Of a stretch of 64,000 bases of DNA, positions 11,903 to 23,681 are shown piece by piece. The stretch comes from Symbiodinium kawagutii. Its lineage: Eukaryota; Sar; Dinophyceae; Suessiales; Symbiodiniaceae. The position numbers were made by a program, and so were the translations under genes. Below the pieces are notes generated by a model, which was given only the letters and a program-made list of their open reading frames with translations, searched no databases and had not been told where the DNA came from. The stretch spans positions 40,442-104,441 of the forward strand of contig VSDK01018932.1 of NCBI GenBank assembly GCA_009767595.1, in the 5' to 3' direction. Within the stretch, counting starts at the first letter, position 1, and each line of letters opens with the position of its first letter.

Positions 11903-11988
11903 TATGGTGGTTTCTCAAAATAGGGGACCCCAAATAGGTTGATTTATTTCTACAAGATTTGAGCGGTCCTCTATTTTGATAAACCACC
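11903..11988 (+). mobile_element. Family-1 foldback (MITE-like) element
   Basis: TATGGTGGTTTCTCAAAATA start and CTATTTTGATAAACCACC end; short interior. Confidence 0.7.
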
Positions 11989-12339
11989 TTGTATTGATCA
12001 ATGAAAACCGATAGTATCCTCCTTCATACACCTACTTGGTATTTTAGTCAACAACTTAAATACTAGATTCACTCTTAGATCACAAACAATTATACAAACA
12101 AGTTTTTTTGGTGTAAAGCCTGCATTCAATAGTCAATAGCTGTGCTACACACCAATTGTCATCATAAATTAGCTAATATACTCTCATATACTTATATGAT
12201 TAGCAACATATGAGTATATAATTCATATATTGTTTGTTGATTGGGTAATCATATTGTTGATACTTTTTGTTACACAATTTTGTTGATGGGGTTGGTTAAA
12301 TTATCTGTTATATTTGGTATAGATCCATTAATCCATAGG

Positions 12340-12443
12340 TTTCTCAATATGAGGGGACCCCTAAATCATCCGATATTCAGCATTTTCAGTGAAACAGATC
12401 AACCATTTCTTAGGGTTCCCAATGGCTTAAAAACTCCCCATAT
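12340..12443 (+). mobile_element. Family-1 variant foldback element
   Basis: GGTTTCTCAATATGAGGGGA at the left. The right end has the GGCTTAAAAACTCCCC form shared with 11,790 and 45,760. Confidence 0.45.
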
Positions 12444-12449
12444 ATAGTT

Positions 12450-13283
12450 CCTAACCAGGTAATGAACTAATGAACCATCATTAGCCATTCTATTTGCCAT
12501 TAGAAACCAATGTATTGGGCATTTTTGGCTCCTATGTTGGCCGCTACTACCCACTATACTAGCCATTGGTAGCCAGTAGATTAGCCATCATTAACCTTAG
12601 CCATTGTATGGTTCCCATTCCGATTATTAACAAACCTAATGGTTATTAAGCACTAGATTACCATTATTACCACTAGATTAGTAACCACTAGAGATAACCA
12701 TCAAGCATTATGTTACCATTGTATTGCCCATTGGTAATAACCAGTATATTAGCCATTAGTTACCATTACCCACTAGATTAGCCATCAGTAGCCATTATTA
12801 TCCACTAGATCAACCGTCATCGATCACCATTAACCCCTAGATTAACCATTCTCAACCCCTAGTACATAACCATCATTAACTGGATCGACCACTAAAGTAG
12901 CAAGTAGTAACCATTCTATTAGCCATCAGTAACCATTATAAACCACTACATCAACCATCTTTTATCACCATTTGCCACTAGATTAGCCATTATCAACCAC
13001 TAGTACATAGCCATCTTTAACTGGATCAACCAATGTAATAGCCAGTAGTAACCATCCTACTAGCCATCAGTAATCATTCTTAACCACTAGATCATCAATC
13101 ATCATTAACCATCATATACATGATGGAATAAGTAGATCAACCATCACTAATCACCATTAACCAGATCAACCATCACTAATCACCATTTACCAGATCAACC
13201 ATCATTGATCACCATTAACCACTAGACATAGCCATCAACCATTCTGAACCACTTGAAATAGCCATCACTAACCACCATTCACC
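12450..13283 (-). repeat. CCA-type array CCATTAACCACTAGATTA
   Basis: Over 800 bp of degenerate repeats with CACTAGATTAACC and CCATCAGTAACC words; left flank of the 13.3-kb island. Confidence 0.75.
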
Positions 13284-13450
13284 ATACGCTTCATCGCTTG
13301 ATCTGCACTGTCGCGCCTCCAAAGTTTGGGCCACTGGCCGCTGCACAGCGGAGCTGGGACCTCGCAGGAGCTTGGTGAAGCCACAGTCAGCGAGGCAGCA
13401 GTCAGTATGGAGATGTGTAGAGTTTCAACAGGTAGAAGCATCTCATGTAC
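13284..13450. other. GC-rich island (possible exon)
   Basis: On plus, one frame is open across the island to CAACAG|GTAGAAGC, a usable donor. On minus a 74-codon frame (13,268-13,492) and one more are open. No family recognised. Confidence 0.4.
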
Positions 13451-13499
13451 ATCTCTATGCTGTCTGAAAATGTGATATACACCATTGAACATGTATACG

Positions 13500-14100
13500 A
13501 TTTGATCATGTCATATGATTTGATGAATTGGTATACATTATCTAATTGGTTATTCAAAGGTTGCAGGTATATATGAATTAATCATTTAATGATTGTTGGT
13601 TTTTGACATACATATATGCACATGCACATGCAACATCTATAAATACACACATAGACATTGATCTTGCATGCATAATTGTGTATGTATATACATCTATGTA
13701 TGGAAACCATATTTACATAGATAACTATTTAGATGAAAGCATGGATATGATAAATGTAAATATATACATATGTATGGACATTGATTTTGAACATTTCTAT
13801 GTTCTATATAAATGTATTTATTTGTGTGTGTGAGTAGCCTTGGATGTATTAGTATTTGCCATTCAAAACAATCTACTTAATTAATTAGTTGTTTCGATCA
13901 AATGTTATGTATACATGTTACATAAGTGTGTAATATACAAATGTAAATAAAAACATATTTACATTGTCTGCCACGTATTTGATCTGCTTTGTGCATGTCT
14001 GGGTGTTACAAAGGTGTATCTTGTGACACTCAACATGGTTCAAATAAATTGTGAGAACACAGGCTACACACAGGCGGTGTATCTTGCAGGAATTTGCGTC
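13500..14100. other. AT-rich microsatellite stretch, no gene seen
   Basis: TATGTATA/CATACATA-rich DNA; the 76-codon frame at 13,603 is low-complexity. Confidence 0.5.
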
Positions 14101-14714
14101 TGAGGTGTGAGAGTTGAGAGCGCTGAGGGTTTAAGGTCTAGGAAATTTGGGCTTCCTTATATTCCAAACATTCAAAGGCAACGTCCTGTGCGGGACTTGA
14201 AGCATCTGAAAAAAATGGCATCCAGGCAAGTCTAGTGTCTCTGTGCGGAACCAAGGTATTTGCACCTGGGCTAGCTATGGTTTACAATTGTTAGATACTT
14301 GGATGATCATCCCATTTAAGTAATTAAGTGGTTCGGAACCATTATTTTCAACTTATTGATCCATGATTTGCCCATAGTATAGCCCACAGAAAGCGTATTT
14401 ACAATCCCCATGGTTACGGACCACTTATCATAGCAAGTGCTCATCCGCAGATATTGCGCTAATACTTTACAGCGGTGGCAATCAAAGTCATGCAAACCAA
14501 TTGTTATAAATTCATTTTCCAATGATCTTTTGAAGCTGGCCAGTGGCTAGTTTGTGGGGAACCAATAACGAAATGGCCGATCGATAGCCAATCGATGGCT
14601 AATCAATGGCCACTCGATGGTTAATTGATGGTAAATTGATGACCATCCGATCCCTAATCCACAGGAATTAATGGCAAACAAACTGATGCTTGGTTGATGG
14701 TTAATTACTTGTAG

Positions 14715-16285
14715 ATGGACATTCTTGCAATAGATGATATATTGAATGCATTCTTGCTTTCAGATTCGCATCTCGCACGCACTTTTCAAGATGTTTGTGG
14801 ATGTTCCAACCACTTTCAACCCACACGCCATGATGAGCTCGTGGTAGGCAGGCTGGAGGACAAACCTGCGTTGGTACGTGCAAGTGCTTGTCATCATCAC
14901 CTCGGGTGATCTCTAAGTGGATGGCCTCCGAGAGAGTGCAATCCAGTCTTTCATCACCCTCATCTTGACCATCTGGTTGAGCACATGCAAGAGGCTGATG
15001 GTGCAGACCACCTCGAAGCCATACCTCACAGCTGGTCGCCTGTGATCATCTGCGTGCACGGAAGGACCATCATGGACATGAAGTAGCAGCCGTTCGCCAA
15101 ATCATGGTAGGCACGGCTGTATCCACTTCCTCATCCACTGCTTCCTTGGGCAGGGCCGCATCAACTTTCTTGGACACTTCGCTGAAAGCAGCGGCGCAAG
15201 ATTTTGCCGCTTCTACCCAATTCGGCAGGGCTGCTGCAATGTTGTTCAAGAAAGGAAAAGTGGTGCAGCTGATCATTCACATAGATCTCAACAATATCGA
15301 TGATTCATCCAGCCTGGAGAAAAAAGCGACTACTAATCTACTTGGGTTTAAGTTCATGATCAATAAAGATCGTTCTGTACCTTCCATGTGGTTCTCTACT
15401 TCAATTTGTAAAAGTAAATGCAGTCCAGGCATCATCAAGAGTTGCATAGTTGATACCCAGTGGTGGCTGATACCCGGTTGGCTACCAGTCCCAGGCATCG
15501 ATACCCTTGATACGACATGCTGCCGTTGCCACAGCTGAAACTCAATTCGCCAACCAACCGGTCGCCATCGTGCTTGTCTTGGCAAACCCATGGCCAGCTG
15601 TGGGTAACATCGCTCGACGACAACATGATGGTTAGTCAATCAATGAGAAATCCATGGGTCAAAAGTCTACGAATTAGTAAGCTGGTAAGCTTTTCGATGG
15701 ATGGGAAACTCAAATCCAGTGGGGGGTACTGTATGAAGGGGCTGGGGTTCCATGACTGGCAGAACCATTTTTCAGTCACAGCCAGGCGCAGTTCCAATCT
15801 CCGTGGTAACCACTTCCCAGCGATGCATCCCAGGCGCTGGAAGCAAAGGCCAGGGCCGCCATGGCGATGTCGTTCCGAGCCCAACGCTGCCAAGGGAGCT
15901 CTCAGGGATGCGCCGTGGGTCACCAGTGGTGGTTCACAGGGGAGCATGGGGGGGACCTTGGCATCCAGCAGCCTTAGGGTGAACCATGGTGAACCTGGAG
16001 TTGCTGGATGGACTTCAATCTTCACAAGGCTCATCAAAATGGGGTTGCTGGATGATCCTTGGTGCGAGTGCACCCTGGTTGGGTAACCAGGGTTGACAAC
16101 CATGGTGCTCATGGTCAGTCATGGTCACTATGGTTGCGTACCGGGGAACATCGACCTTACAGCGCTAAGTTGGCGCTGGTGGAATTCTTTGATGGAGTTC
16201 CCCGGCTGGGGCCCAAGCTGAACTCTCCTAGCTTGGAATTAATGATGGGTGGATCATCTTGGGATAGCAAGCACAGCCATTGATT
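14715..16285. pseudogene. 1.5-kb gene-like block with broken frames
   Basis: The longest non-LINE stretch of coding-like composition. Open segments occur in changing frames on both strands, including 15,104-15,538 (+, 144 codons), 15,517-16,086 (+, 189 codons), 15,636-16,112 (-, 158 codons) and 16,059-16,283 (+). No domain is recognisable. TGG-type repeat lies on its left (14,560-14,720), opposite to the rule for islands, which favours a decayed insertion over a set of exons. A multi-exon gene with short introns remains possible. Confidence 0.3.
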
Positions 16286-16645
16286 CATTTTACCAATTCA
16301 TTCTTGATCTGTTGCGTCGACGATGGTGTATGGTAGGTATAACTGTAGCCTTCCCCGGCTTCTAGTAACCCAGAAAAAGCTGGGGCGTGGCATGATGAAA
16401 GGAAGTCAACCAACCCGGTTTCTACCCAGTTCCCGTCCCAAGTTCTTGGTCAGTACCCATGCCGAAAATCATCTCATGAAAAGGCATTGATGAACACAGA
16501 TTGCAACTGACCGGGCCTCCAGCACTCATAAATCGAGCCATAACGCATAGAACCAATAGTTAATCCTTGCTAGGCTCGCTCTGCCACCAGCTCATGCCTG
16601 GTTCGGGCCCACGGTGTGGGTGAGCATTATTCTGTCTAGCACCTG

Positions 16646-16682
<37 letters not shown>

Positions 16683-16849
16683 CCGTTCTGGATAATTAAG
16701 AAAAAACATCACAAGAGCAGCAACGACAACAACCAGCACAACCGCGCGCCCTTGGTTGGTTGTAATACATCTTGCGGTCAACAGTCTGTAACCATTCCGA
16801 ATCATGGATAGCCTTTGGTACTGGTCAACTGGCCTTGGAATGAACATTC

Positions 16850-18020
16850 ACCTTTTCTAGATTAACGGTAGATGACACAATGATTTCTTTAAACTTATTT
16901 TCCAGATTTCCCACTAGACTATCACCATTTAATAGATCCCACGGGAAAAACTGGGAAAATGGATGACACAATTGTGATTTCTAGTTGTTCCAGTCGTTGG
17001 TTTTCCACAAAAATGCGTTCACAATCTGCTGGTTGATAGTCATCGTGGATCATGAACATCAACATAGTTTCGGGAAATCATACCCCCGGATTAATAAACC
17101 CCCGGTTGATTGATGGGGGATAAAAGTCTTGGTTTTCCATTAGAATGGTAACCCCCCCAATTAATCAACCTTGGGTTTATAAATCCTGGGCTAACATCAA
17201 CCACAAGGGTTCATCCATAGATGATGTACCCCTAGAAATTCCTATGATTGGTGGTTTCCGAATTATGGATGACCATTTTGGCGCGTACCACCATTTATGG
17301 ATTCATGATTGCTGTACGATTTATGGACTGACAGCATTCATTTCCAAGTCTCACTTGGAGGCAAGAAACAAATCGGAAAAAACACATACCACCATTTTTG
17401 GACAAACCCCACACATTAGCCACCACAACAACAGAAGCAGCCTGCCACAGCTTCTTTGCACAACGATGTCTTCGGGATCTTTGGAGACCTTCAAATGACC
17501 ATGCTTTTGGGAAACATGATGGTGGGCTTTGGTATCAATTGATTCATGAACCATTTGACTATAGTTGGGTCGGCTATATACGATAGTGAAAACATAGTAA
17601 AGCCAGAAATAATGTCGAAACATGCTAAATCATAGTGCAACAGTACGGTAGAACTGTTGGTATATATGGGGATTTCTCTAATAGGGGTACCCCCAAATCA
17701 TCTCGTTATTAGCCATTTATAGGAATAAACCATCCATTTTTTGGGCTCTTCATTTTGAGAAACCACAATTCAAATATACATATAGACTGAGATTCCAATG
17801 TATGTCGCTAGTTGGTATACTAGATTGCTTTCAAACATGGTAATAGAAAGGATGTCTAGCTGGTTTGTAGGTATCTAAAGACTATATGTATACTATAAGC
17901 AAAGATGCATATGAAATATACAAGTACAGAATATATCAATATATCTTATCTATAAATAAATCCAAATATACAGACATACATATATGTAAATAATCATATG
18001 TACGTGTATATGGGATTGTC
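16850..18020. other. AT-rich stretch with one family-1 copy, no gene seen
   Basis: Contains the element at 17,665. A 117-codon plus frame at 17,145-17,498 has a composition like the surrounding repeats, so I do not call it. Confidence 0.4.
17665..17768 (+). mobile_element. Family-1 foldback (MITE-like) element
   Basis: GGGGATTTCTCTAATAGGGG start and CATTTTGAGAAACCACA end, with a GGAATAAACCATCC interior. Confidence 0.6.
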
Positions 18021-18029
18021 CATCGCCAC

Positions 18030-18400
18030 TCATGGCCATAGTACTGCCAGCTCGCAGCCTAGTTTCCCTAATGGTACCGTATGATTATCATCATCATGAC
18101 CATCAGCATCCATTAGATAACTAGCGTTGCTTGGACCCATAAGAGTATCAAGTGATGATTCCCATGAGCAGGGATATTCCGGGTCACTTGAAAGTCTGCA
18201 TGGTTTGCTCCAGCAGAAGCGTTCTGCCGCGCTCTGTTGGCGCTCAGGAGAATGTTTGCCCGGGCTCTGTGTCTCGCAGGCTGCTGTAAGAGTCATGGTT
18301 ATACAATTTCTGGAGTGAACTTTCGACGCAATGGAGTAACGACCAATCATCATCGAGAACCTGAGTCCTAAGGCAAATGAACAAGTAACCAAAACAATTA
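18030..18400. other. Coding-like island
   Basis: Open for 120 codons on minus (18,030-18,392) and 63 on plus (18,127-18,318). Balanced composition, no motif recognised. Confidence 0.35.
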
Positions 18401-19017
18401 ACTAATTCTTATCATGTAAGCAATGTAACAATATGAGCCACCAACTGTTTATGTCAAGGTTCTGGAACCTCCATTGCAAGAGGCACGTCTAGCACCCTGG
18501 ACACAAGCCCTGCTAAAGAAGCACGGTTCCTTACGGCCGTTGCATTGCGGGTGTTTGTTGGGGATGAAACACTACCACAAAAAGATACCTGCCAACTGGG
18601 TACAATTGTATCAATCCATGGTTCAGTTTAGATCATAGATATAATGCAATGTCACAAATAGATGTTGAAACACACATGTGTATATATGTATATAGTACAA
18701 TTATACGGTCGTAAAAATAATTACAAAGATATACTTGAAACAGCAACACGGCCTACCTCAGATTTCAACAAACAAACACATATGTGCTGATTGGTGGTTC
18801 AAACTAGCACAAACAAAATCCATGGGTGTAGGTCAATACCCTATGCTTGGTGAACGTCCCACAGACACACAAGATTCTTCTAGTTGGGATGCTCACCTGC
18901 CAATTGTTTGATGGTTGGCTGTGATTTGTCCCCATCTTATAGTTGGTACATCTCGATTTTTTGTCAAATCTTGTGGCTAAATATCATTGATCATCCAACA
19001 TTAACTAGTCTTTATTT

Positions 19018-19034
19018 GTGAGAGAGAGAGAGAG
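19018..19034 (+). repeat. GA dinucleotide run
   Basis: GTGAGAGAGAGAGAGAGTG, a short simple repeat. Confidence 0.8.
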
Positions 19035-19074
19035 TGCGCATTCACCCGACTCACATGTGGAGTCAACGCCATTA

Positions 19075-19280
19075 ACCAGCTAATTAACCATTGGCGGTTA
19101 TCCGCTGGTGGTCCCTGTTTATGACCCATCCCAGTCTGCTTCATCAATTTTCACATGTAAAGATCTTCTTCAAAGGGGACTTCCTGACTTGCCTTACTTG
19201 CTCCGGCAAGCTTCCAATCTAACGACCTCCTATTTGCCACGACCATTGGAGGCAACATGGCTAAACGATCCCATACGATG
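19075..19280 (+). other. Open frame without ATG (possible exon)
   Basis: About 68 plus-strand codons without stop and without ATG, ending at TGA just before a family-4 repeat. Composition is coding-like (mixed hydrophobic and polar, few repeats). No family recognised. Confidence 0.35.
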
Positions 19281-19285
19281 ATGGT

Positions 19286-19370
19286 ACAAGGTGGGCCCCC
19301 ACGGCTGTAAGGTGGTTTACTGGCCATTTAACGATAGTTGTATCTACCAACTCTAGTTATAAACCATCGG
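19286..19370 (+). repeat. Family-4 dispersed repeat
   Basis: ACAAGGTGGGCCCCCACGGC, then GGTGGTTTACTGGCCATTTA. The opening is shared with 21,484, 36,351 and 59,821. Ends and mechanism unknown. Confidence 0.5.
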
Positions 19371-19560
19371 CTTTGGCTGGTGGATTGGGGCCCGCCGGGT
19401 AGAATAGAGACATTGAGATAGTCAAACGCCAGATCGTCATGTTCAAGCGTTCTTGTTCCCAAGCAGGTAAAGAAGGAACCCTGCCCTAAAATCATGAAGT
19501 CCACTGCCGCCACTTGTCGGTCGAAAAAGAAAAAACGCAGCCGCACGGTGCTTCAGCCTG
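19328..19560 (-). other. Coding-like island, minus frame
   Basis: A 72-codon minus frame with an ATG at 19,546 and varied composition overlaps a family-4 repeat at its 3' end. Product unknown. Confidence 0.3.
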
Positions 19561-19722
19561 ACAAAACCCCAACTTGGATCGGATTCAACATCAAAACCAG
19601 CATTTGCTTAGAACCTTCCTTGTAGCTCCTTGACTTCCCCCTTTTTCAGCCCTTCAAAGGGTCATAAGGGTACCCCCAACTTCTTGGCTTCTTCCCAACA
19701 GCCAGTCATATGCATGCTTGCC

Positions 19723-20010
19723 TTATTCAGGTAACCACCTGGTACCATTGGTACCGCCATGAAACATGTCTTCGCAAGTGATCATGGCAGGGGGGCCTCT
19801 AGCTGCTACGGGGTTGCCCCTGGTGGACGCTGCACCTACATAGGCAGCATTGCTGGAAGTGTTCCGGGAAGTGCGGGAACCAGAATTGATATGACGGCAG
19901 GTCAACGTGCCATTGGTTGATGGTGAATCAATGGTTAAGTGGATGTGATGACAAACAATAGCAGGAATTATGATGGTCAATGAGGAATCGTTTTTCGGTA
20001 CAAGATTCAA
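19723..20010. other. Coding-like island
   Basis: Open for 95 codons on minus (Ser/Thr/Asn-rich) and about 55 on plus (Gly/Ser-rich) at 19,760-19,917. Strand undecided. Confidence 0.3.
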
Positions 20011-20150
20011 ACCGTTTCATGAGTTTCAAATCCATGCTTCTGTATACACTTCGTGTTCCACTATTAAAATAACTAAACATCATCAAATGACAAGTAATTA
20101 TGTTAGGGATTTCCTTCATGCATGACACATAGTGGTATCTGTGACCATGT

Positions 20151-20390
20151 ATGTTCTACCAAAAAAGTCCCCAAAAACTGACCAACTTACCTAACAAAGA
20201 GGGGGAAAGACCTGGTTGTGGCAACCTTTCGCTCAATCTTCAGGCCTGTTGCCGTGCAACTGCGCGGCGGACAAGTGAAAGGCTTGGCACTTCACGAAAC
20301 AACATGCATCCAAGGAGATCCTGCTATGAAGTGGGTGTCCCAAGATGTGAGCGGAGTTTAGAACGAGGATTATCTCGGGCAAGTTGATAT
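20151..20390 (+). other. Coding-like island
   Basis: A 78-codon plus frame, Arg/Ser-rich, followed by an AT microsatellite. No family recognised. Confidence 0.3.
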
Positions 20391-21483
20391 ATTGTAAAAA
20401 GTTGATATAGCTATAGCGTATACAGTAAGTTTATATATATATATATATATCTATCTATGAAACTAGCAGTGTAGATGTTGAATCGGCTATTGACCAACCT
20501 TTGACTGATAAATAGGAGGGCCCACATTGTAGACTCTATTGAACCATTGCAACTGCCAGTTGTGTAAGATATAGCAACATGGCTTCAAACCCCTGATGCT
20601 CACAGTTCTCATCATTGTATCCATCCTACATGGATTGTGTTGGTCAACGCCTCAACATAGTTGGAAACGTTGTGGAAATGCCGATTGTGCAGCTACGGTA
20701 CTACGATCATCGTTCTTGCGGCTTCTGTTGGTTCGACCAAATTCCTAGATCATGATTGTCCGCAGAAACTTGGTAGCTTCAGCACCACGATGTCAAGATC
20801 AATCAACAACCAATTACACCCTAGAAAATTGAGCGGTCACCATCATGCATCAACAGCCACTTGCAAGCAGTTCCAAACACATTGCATCTTTGTCCCTGCT
20901 TTTCACCTTCCAAAGGTGCAAACAATCCCCTTTCTTGGAATGTTCATCTGTCACTTTTTGTGATAGTTCGGGTCGAACTTATCATACTTTTTACATCAAA
21001 AAATACCACTATTGGAGCTGGTATACCGGTATAAACATATTCCATGGGGGTCTACCTGTTAAGCCTCCCTTTGGCTCGTGGCTCGACTGTTTGCTGGCGA
21101 GCATCCTTGATCAGCGCTTGGTTAATCAACAACAATGAACAATAGTACCCCTTTCCCCATGCTATTCCTTACGAACATCTTTGTGGGTTTCATACCTTTG
21201 ACTAAACTACCATATCCCCTCGCAGCTATATCCTTCAGGCAATAATCTTGTACAGCCATACCAACTAACAGCTGGTACATAGTCAAGCACAGTCATACCT
21301 GTTGGTATATCCCGTCGGTTGGTATATCTGGTACATACTTAAGCACAGTCATAAGGACCAACAGCTGGTATCTTGCCACAGGATGTCCTGGATCTTTGTG
21401 AAAATCTGCCGTTGACATCACGGAGAATGCGCCTGCGCATGCTGTTTTCAGGGGAACTTGTTGCAGAAAGTCCTGTAGTCCTT

Positions 21484-21560
21484 ACAAGGTGGCCACCCCT
21501 GGCTATAAGGTGGTTAAGATTTGCCATTCATCTAACAAGCTAGTTGCGCCGTGTTAATTT
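21484..21560 (+). repeat. Family-4 dispersed repeat
   Basis: ACAAGGTGGCCACCCCTGGC, then TATAAGGTGGTTAAGATTTG, parallel to the 19.3-kb copy. Confidence 0.5.
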
Positions 21561-21731
21561 GCCTGGTAGTTACCCTATAGTTATGTAATTCAGCTAACGT
21601 TTGGGGGCCCTCCATGTTCACAAATCCAACTACTCATGGCAGCAAAAAAACATCGACCAGCTCATGGGCAGTGCAATAGCTTGGCCAAAGCAGGATTCCG
21701 ACAGCATGTTGGGTATGGGGTTTCTAATAAC

Positions 21732-21850
21732 ATATGGGTATGGGTCAATATTAGCCAACCAAAAATGAGGGATAATAACCAACAATAATACGGAAAACAA
21801 TGGTTAATGATAGGGAACCAGGGGTATGGGGTTTTGACCCATAGCCATAT
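21732..21850 (-). mobile_element. Family-2 foldback (MITE-like) element, reversed
   Basis: ATATGGGTATGGGTCAATAT start and TTTTGACCCATAGCCATAT end, with the reverse-complement interior GGGAACCAGGGG. Confidence 0.7.
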
Positions 21851-22534
21851 CTGTAGTGGTTCTTGCTCAATGGTGTCATAGCTATAAACCATGAACACTG
21901 CATGATTTATAAACCATTAATTATGGATCCATGTCCTAACGATATTTTCTGGCTCAATATCCATAGCTAGGTTTGATGAATCCTACTTTGAAACAGTGTT
22001 TATACAACAACCGTTTCGACGAAGTAACATTTACAAGCGCTGAAACGGTTTTCACAGGAACGAAGCATACCCTTTTCTTGAGCCATAGCCACATGTATAC
22101 CATGTTGTGTTGCATTCGTTATCTGGATCGGTTGCCCTGCTTATTTTCAGGACTCAATCCATACTGTGGCATGCCACTGATGGTTGCAAATCTGACTGGT
22201 CACCATATTGTTGATATTACATAATCCCTAGGGGTCTATCATCACAATGACTATCCTGCCATGAAGGGCCATAGGTTTTTCACCACTGACGGTTGAAAGT
22301 TGTATCTAGTGACTACCTTCTGAGAGCGCATCAAGTGTGTAAACCAGAAATTATTAACCATCACTAATCAATACCAATCTCTCTTAAGCAGCCAGAAGTA
22401 TCAACAATCAATGAAACATTTGTTAACCATAGATTTACCATCAACTAACCACTCATCAGTGTTTGAACCATGATTAAGCCATTAATAGACCCTGCTCAAA
22501 CCACCAATCAGCCATTGCTAAGCACAACTTCAAC

Positions 22535-22655
22535 CATGTTCTTCGCTCAACTTGCTGCACGCCTATGCAAAGGAGGCACGAGTTGGTGCTCCCCTGGTGC
22601 GAACGCATGTGCGGCACAAGGGAGGATCTTCGCAAGGGAACAATATGTCATTAAT
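22535..22655. other. GC-rich island (possible exon)
   Basis: Left flank CCATCACTAATCA-type, right flank TAATGGTGGCTG and GATGGTT-type. Two plus frames are open throughout. Confidence 0.4.
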
Positions 22656-23287
22656 GGTGGCTGTAACGATGTTTCATGATGGTAAAAACATGTAAGGGTT
22701 TGATGATAGTTGATTCAAAGTGGTTGAAATGATAAGCTTAGTGATTTCATTGTTGATGGACACTTCATGATTCTTAACAGTTCGAATGTGGTTACTGGCT
22801 TTATACCGGCTACAGTTATGGTTAACCAGCTGGTTGAGACTGGTTGATGGAATTATGTGTTTTTTTCTTGGAGGGGAGATGCATGTTGAAAATGGCTTAC
22901 AATGGCTGGTTATGATTACAACAAGAGGGGTTCAACCAAGCATGATTGGGTGACGGTGGCTATACCAGAAACCAACAGGAATCAACCAACCAACACTGGT
23001 TTGAACCAAGTTGACAGCTGAGTTTCTGGTAACCTACCATAAGTGGTTTCAAGCCACCATAACTGGTATCAACTGATCGCTTCTCAAGCAGCTTGTCAAC
23101 CACCACCAGCTGATCGTTGCACTATCCAAATCAGCCAGCTTGTGAATTTACCAAGCATTTTTATGAACAAACCACATGTGGTACATATTAACAAACAAAA
23201 AGTGTTTAAGCTTATCTACCACATGTGGTAGTAGTATTCAAAAAAGCCATTTTTGTAATCAAAAATTATGAACAAAAAGTACATATT

Positions 23288-23346
23288 AAGGATTCAGAGT
23301 AGTAAATCAACCGTGTTTTAGGGCTTCCCTATTTTGAGAAACACGC
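23288..23346 (+). mobile_element. Family-1 foldback element, right end only
   Basis: AGTAAATCAACC interior and CCTATTTTGAGAAACACGC end; no left end nearby. Confidence 0.4.
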
Positions 23347-23508
23347 ATATGTGGTATTAAGTAACTTTATCAGCCAAAAGTACCAACCATAACTGCTATT
23401 AGCCAATTTGCCAATCTTAGCTGGTTGACAGTTGCTGTACCACAAACTAAGCTGTTCTCTTAACCGACCATCACAGGTATCAACCAAGCATCACTGGTAT
23501 TAACCAAC

Positions 23509-23554
23509 CTGGTTGGTGGTTTCAACCCCTATGAAAAATATAAGTCAACCAACC
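23509..23554 (+). mobile_element. Family-3 foldback element, left part (split by LINE)
   Basis: It starts with CTGGTTGGTGGTTTCAACC, the terminal inverted repeat of family 3, and runs up to the LINE insertion site. The other part is at 33,817-33,880. Confidence 0.8.
23543..23554. repeat. Target-site duplication of the LINE, 3' side
   Basis: AGTCAACCAACC, identical to 33,817-33,828 at the other end of the element. It is part of the conserved interior of family-3 foldback elements, so one copy is ancestral and the other is the duplication. Confidence 0.85.
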
Positions 23555-23570
23555 GTTCACTTCAGTGACA

Positions 23571-23681
23571 GGGCTCCCCCGGCCGCGGCACACCGCGGCG
23601 AAAGGAGTCCTCTGTGTCCTCTGGCCCATCCCGTGTTAGGATTAGCCTGTGTCCATCCGCCGCAGCTAACTAAACATGAGC
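23571..23681 (-). other. 3' untranslated region of the LINE with a GC-rich hairpin
   Basis: The roughly 125 bases between the polymerase stop and the target-site duplication are GC-rich. They contain a perfect 7-bp stem (23,582-23,588 with 23,593-23,599, core CCGCGG, loop of 4 nt). A smaller 5-bp stem lies at 23,557-23,568 near the junction. In several LINE clades the reverse transcriptase recognises a 3' stem-loop; that role is inferred here. No poly(A) follows. Confidence 0.55.

Larger units (their letters stand above)
20400..22330. other. AT-rich stretch with family-2 and family-4 repeats
   Basis: A 100-codon plus frame at 20,661-20,963 is the longest open frame; it lacks any motif. Otherwise only dispersed repeats. 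Confidence 0.35.
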
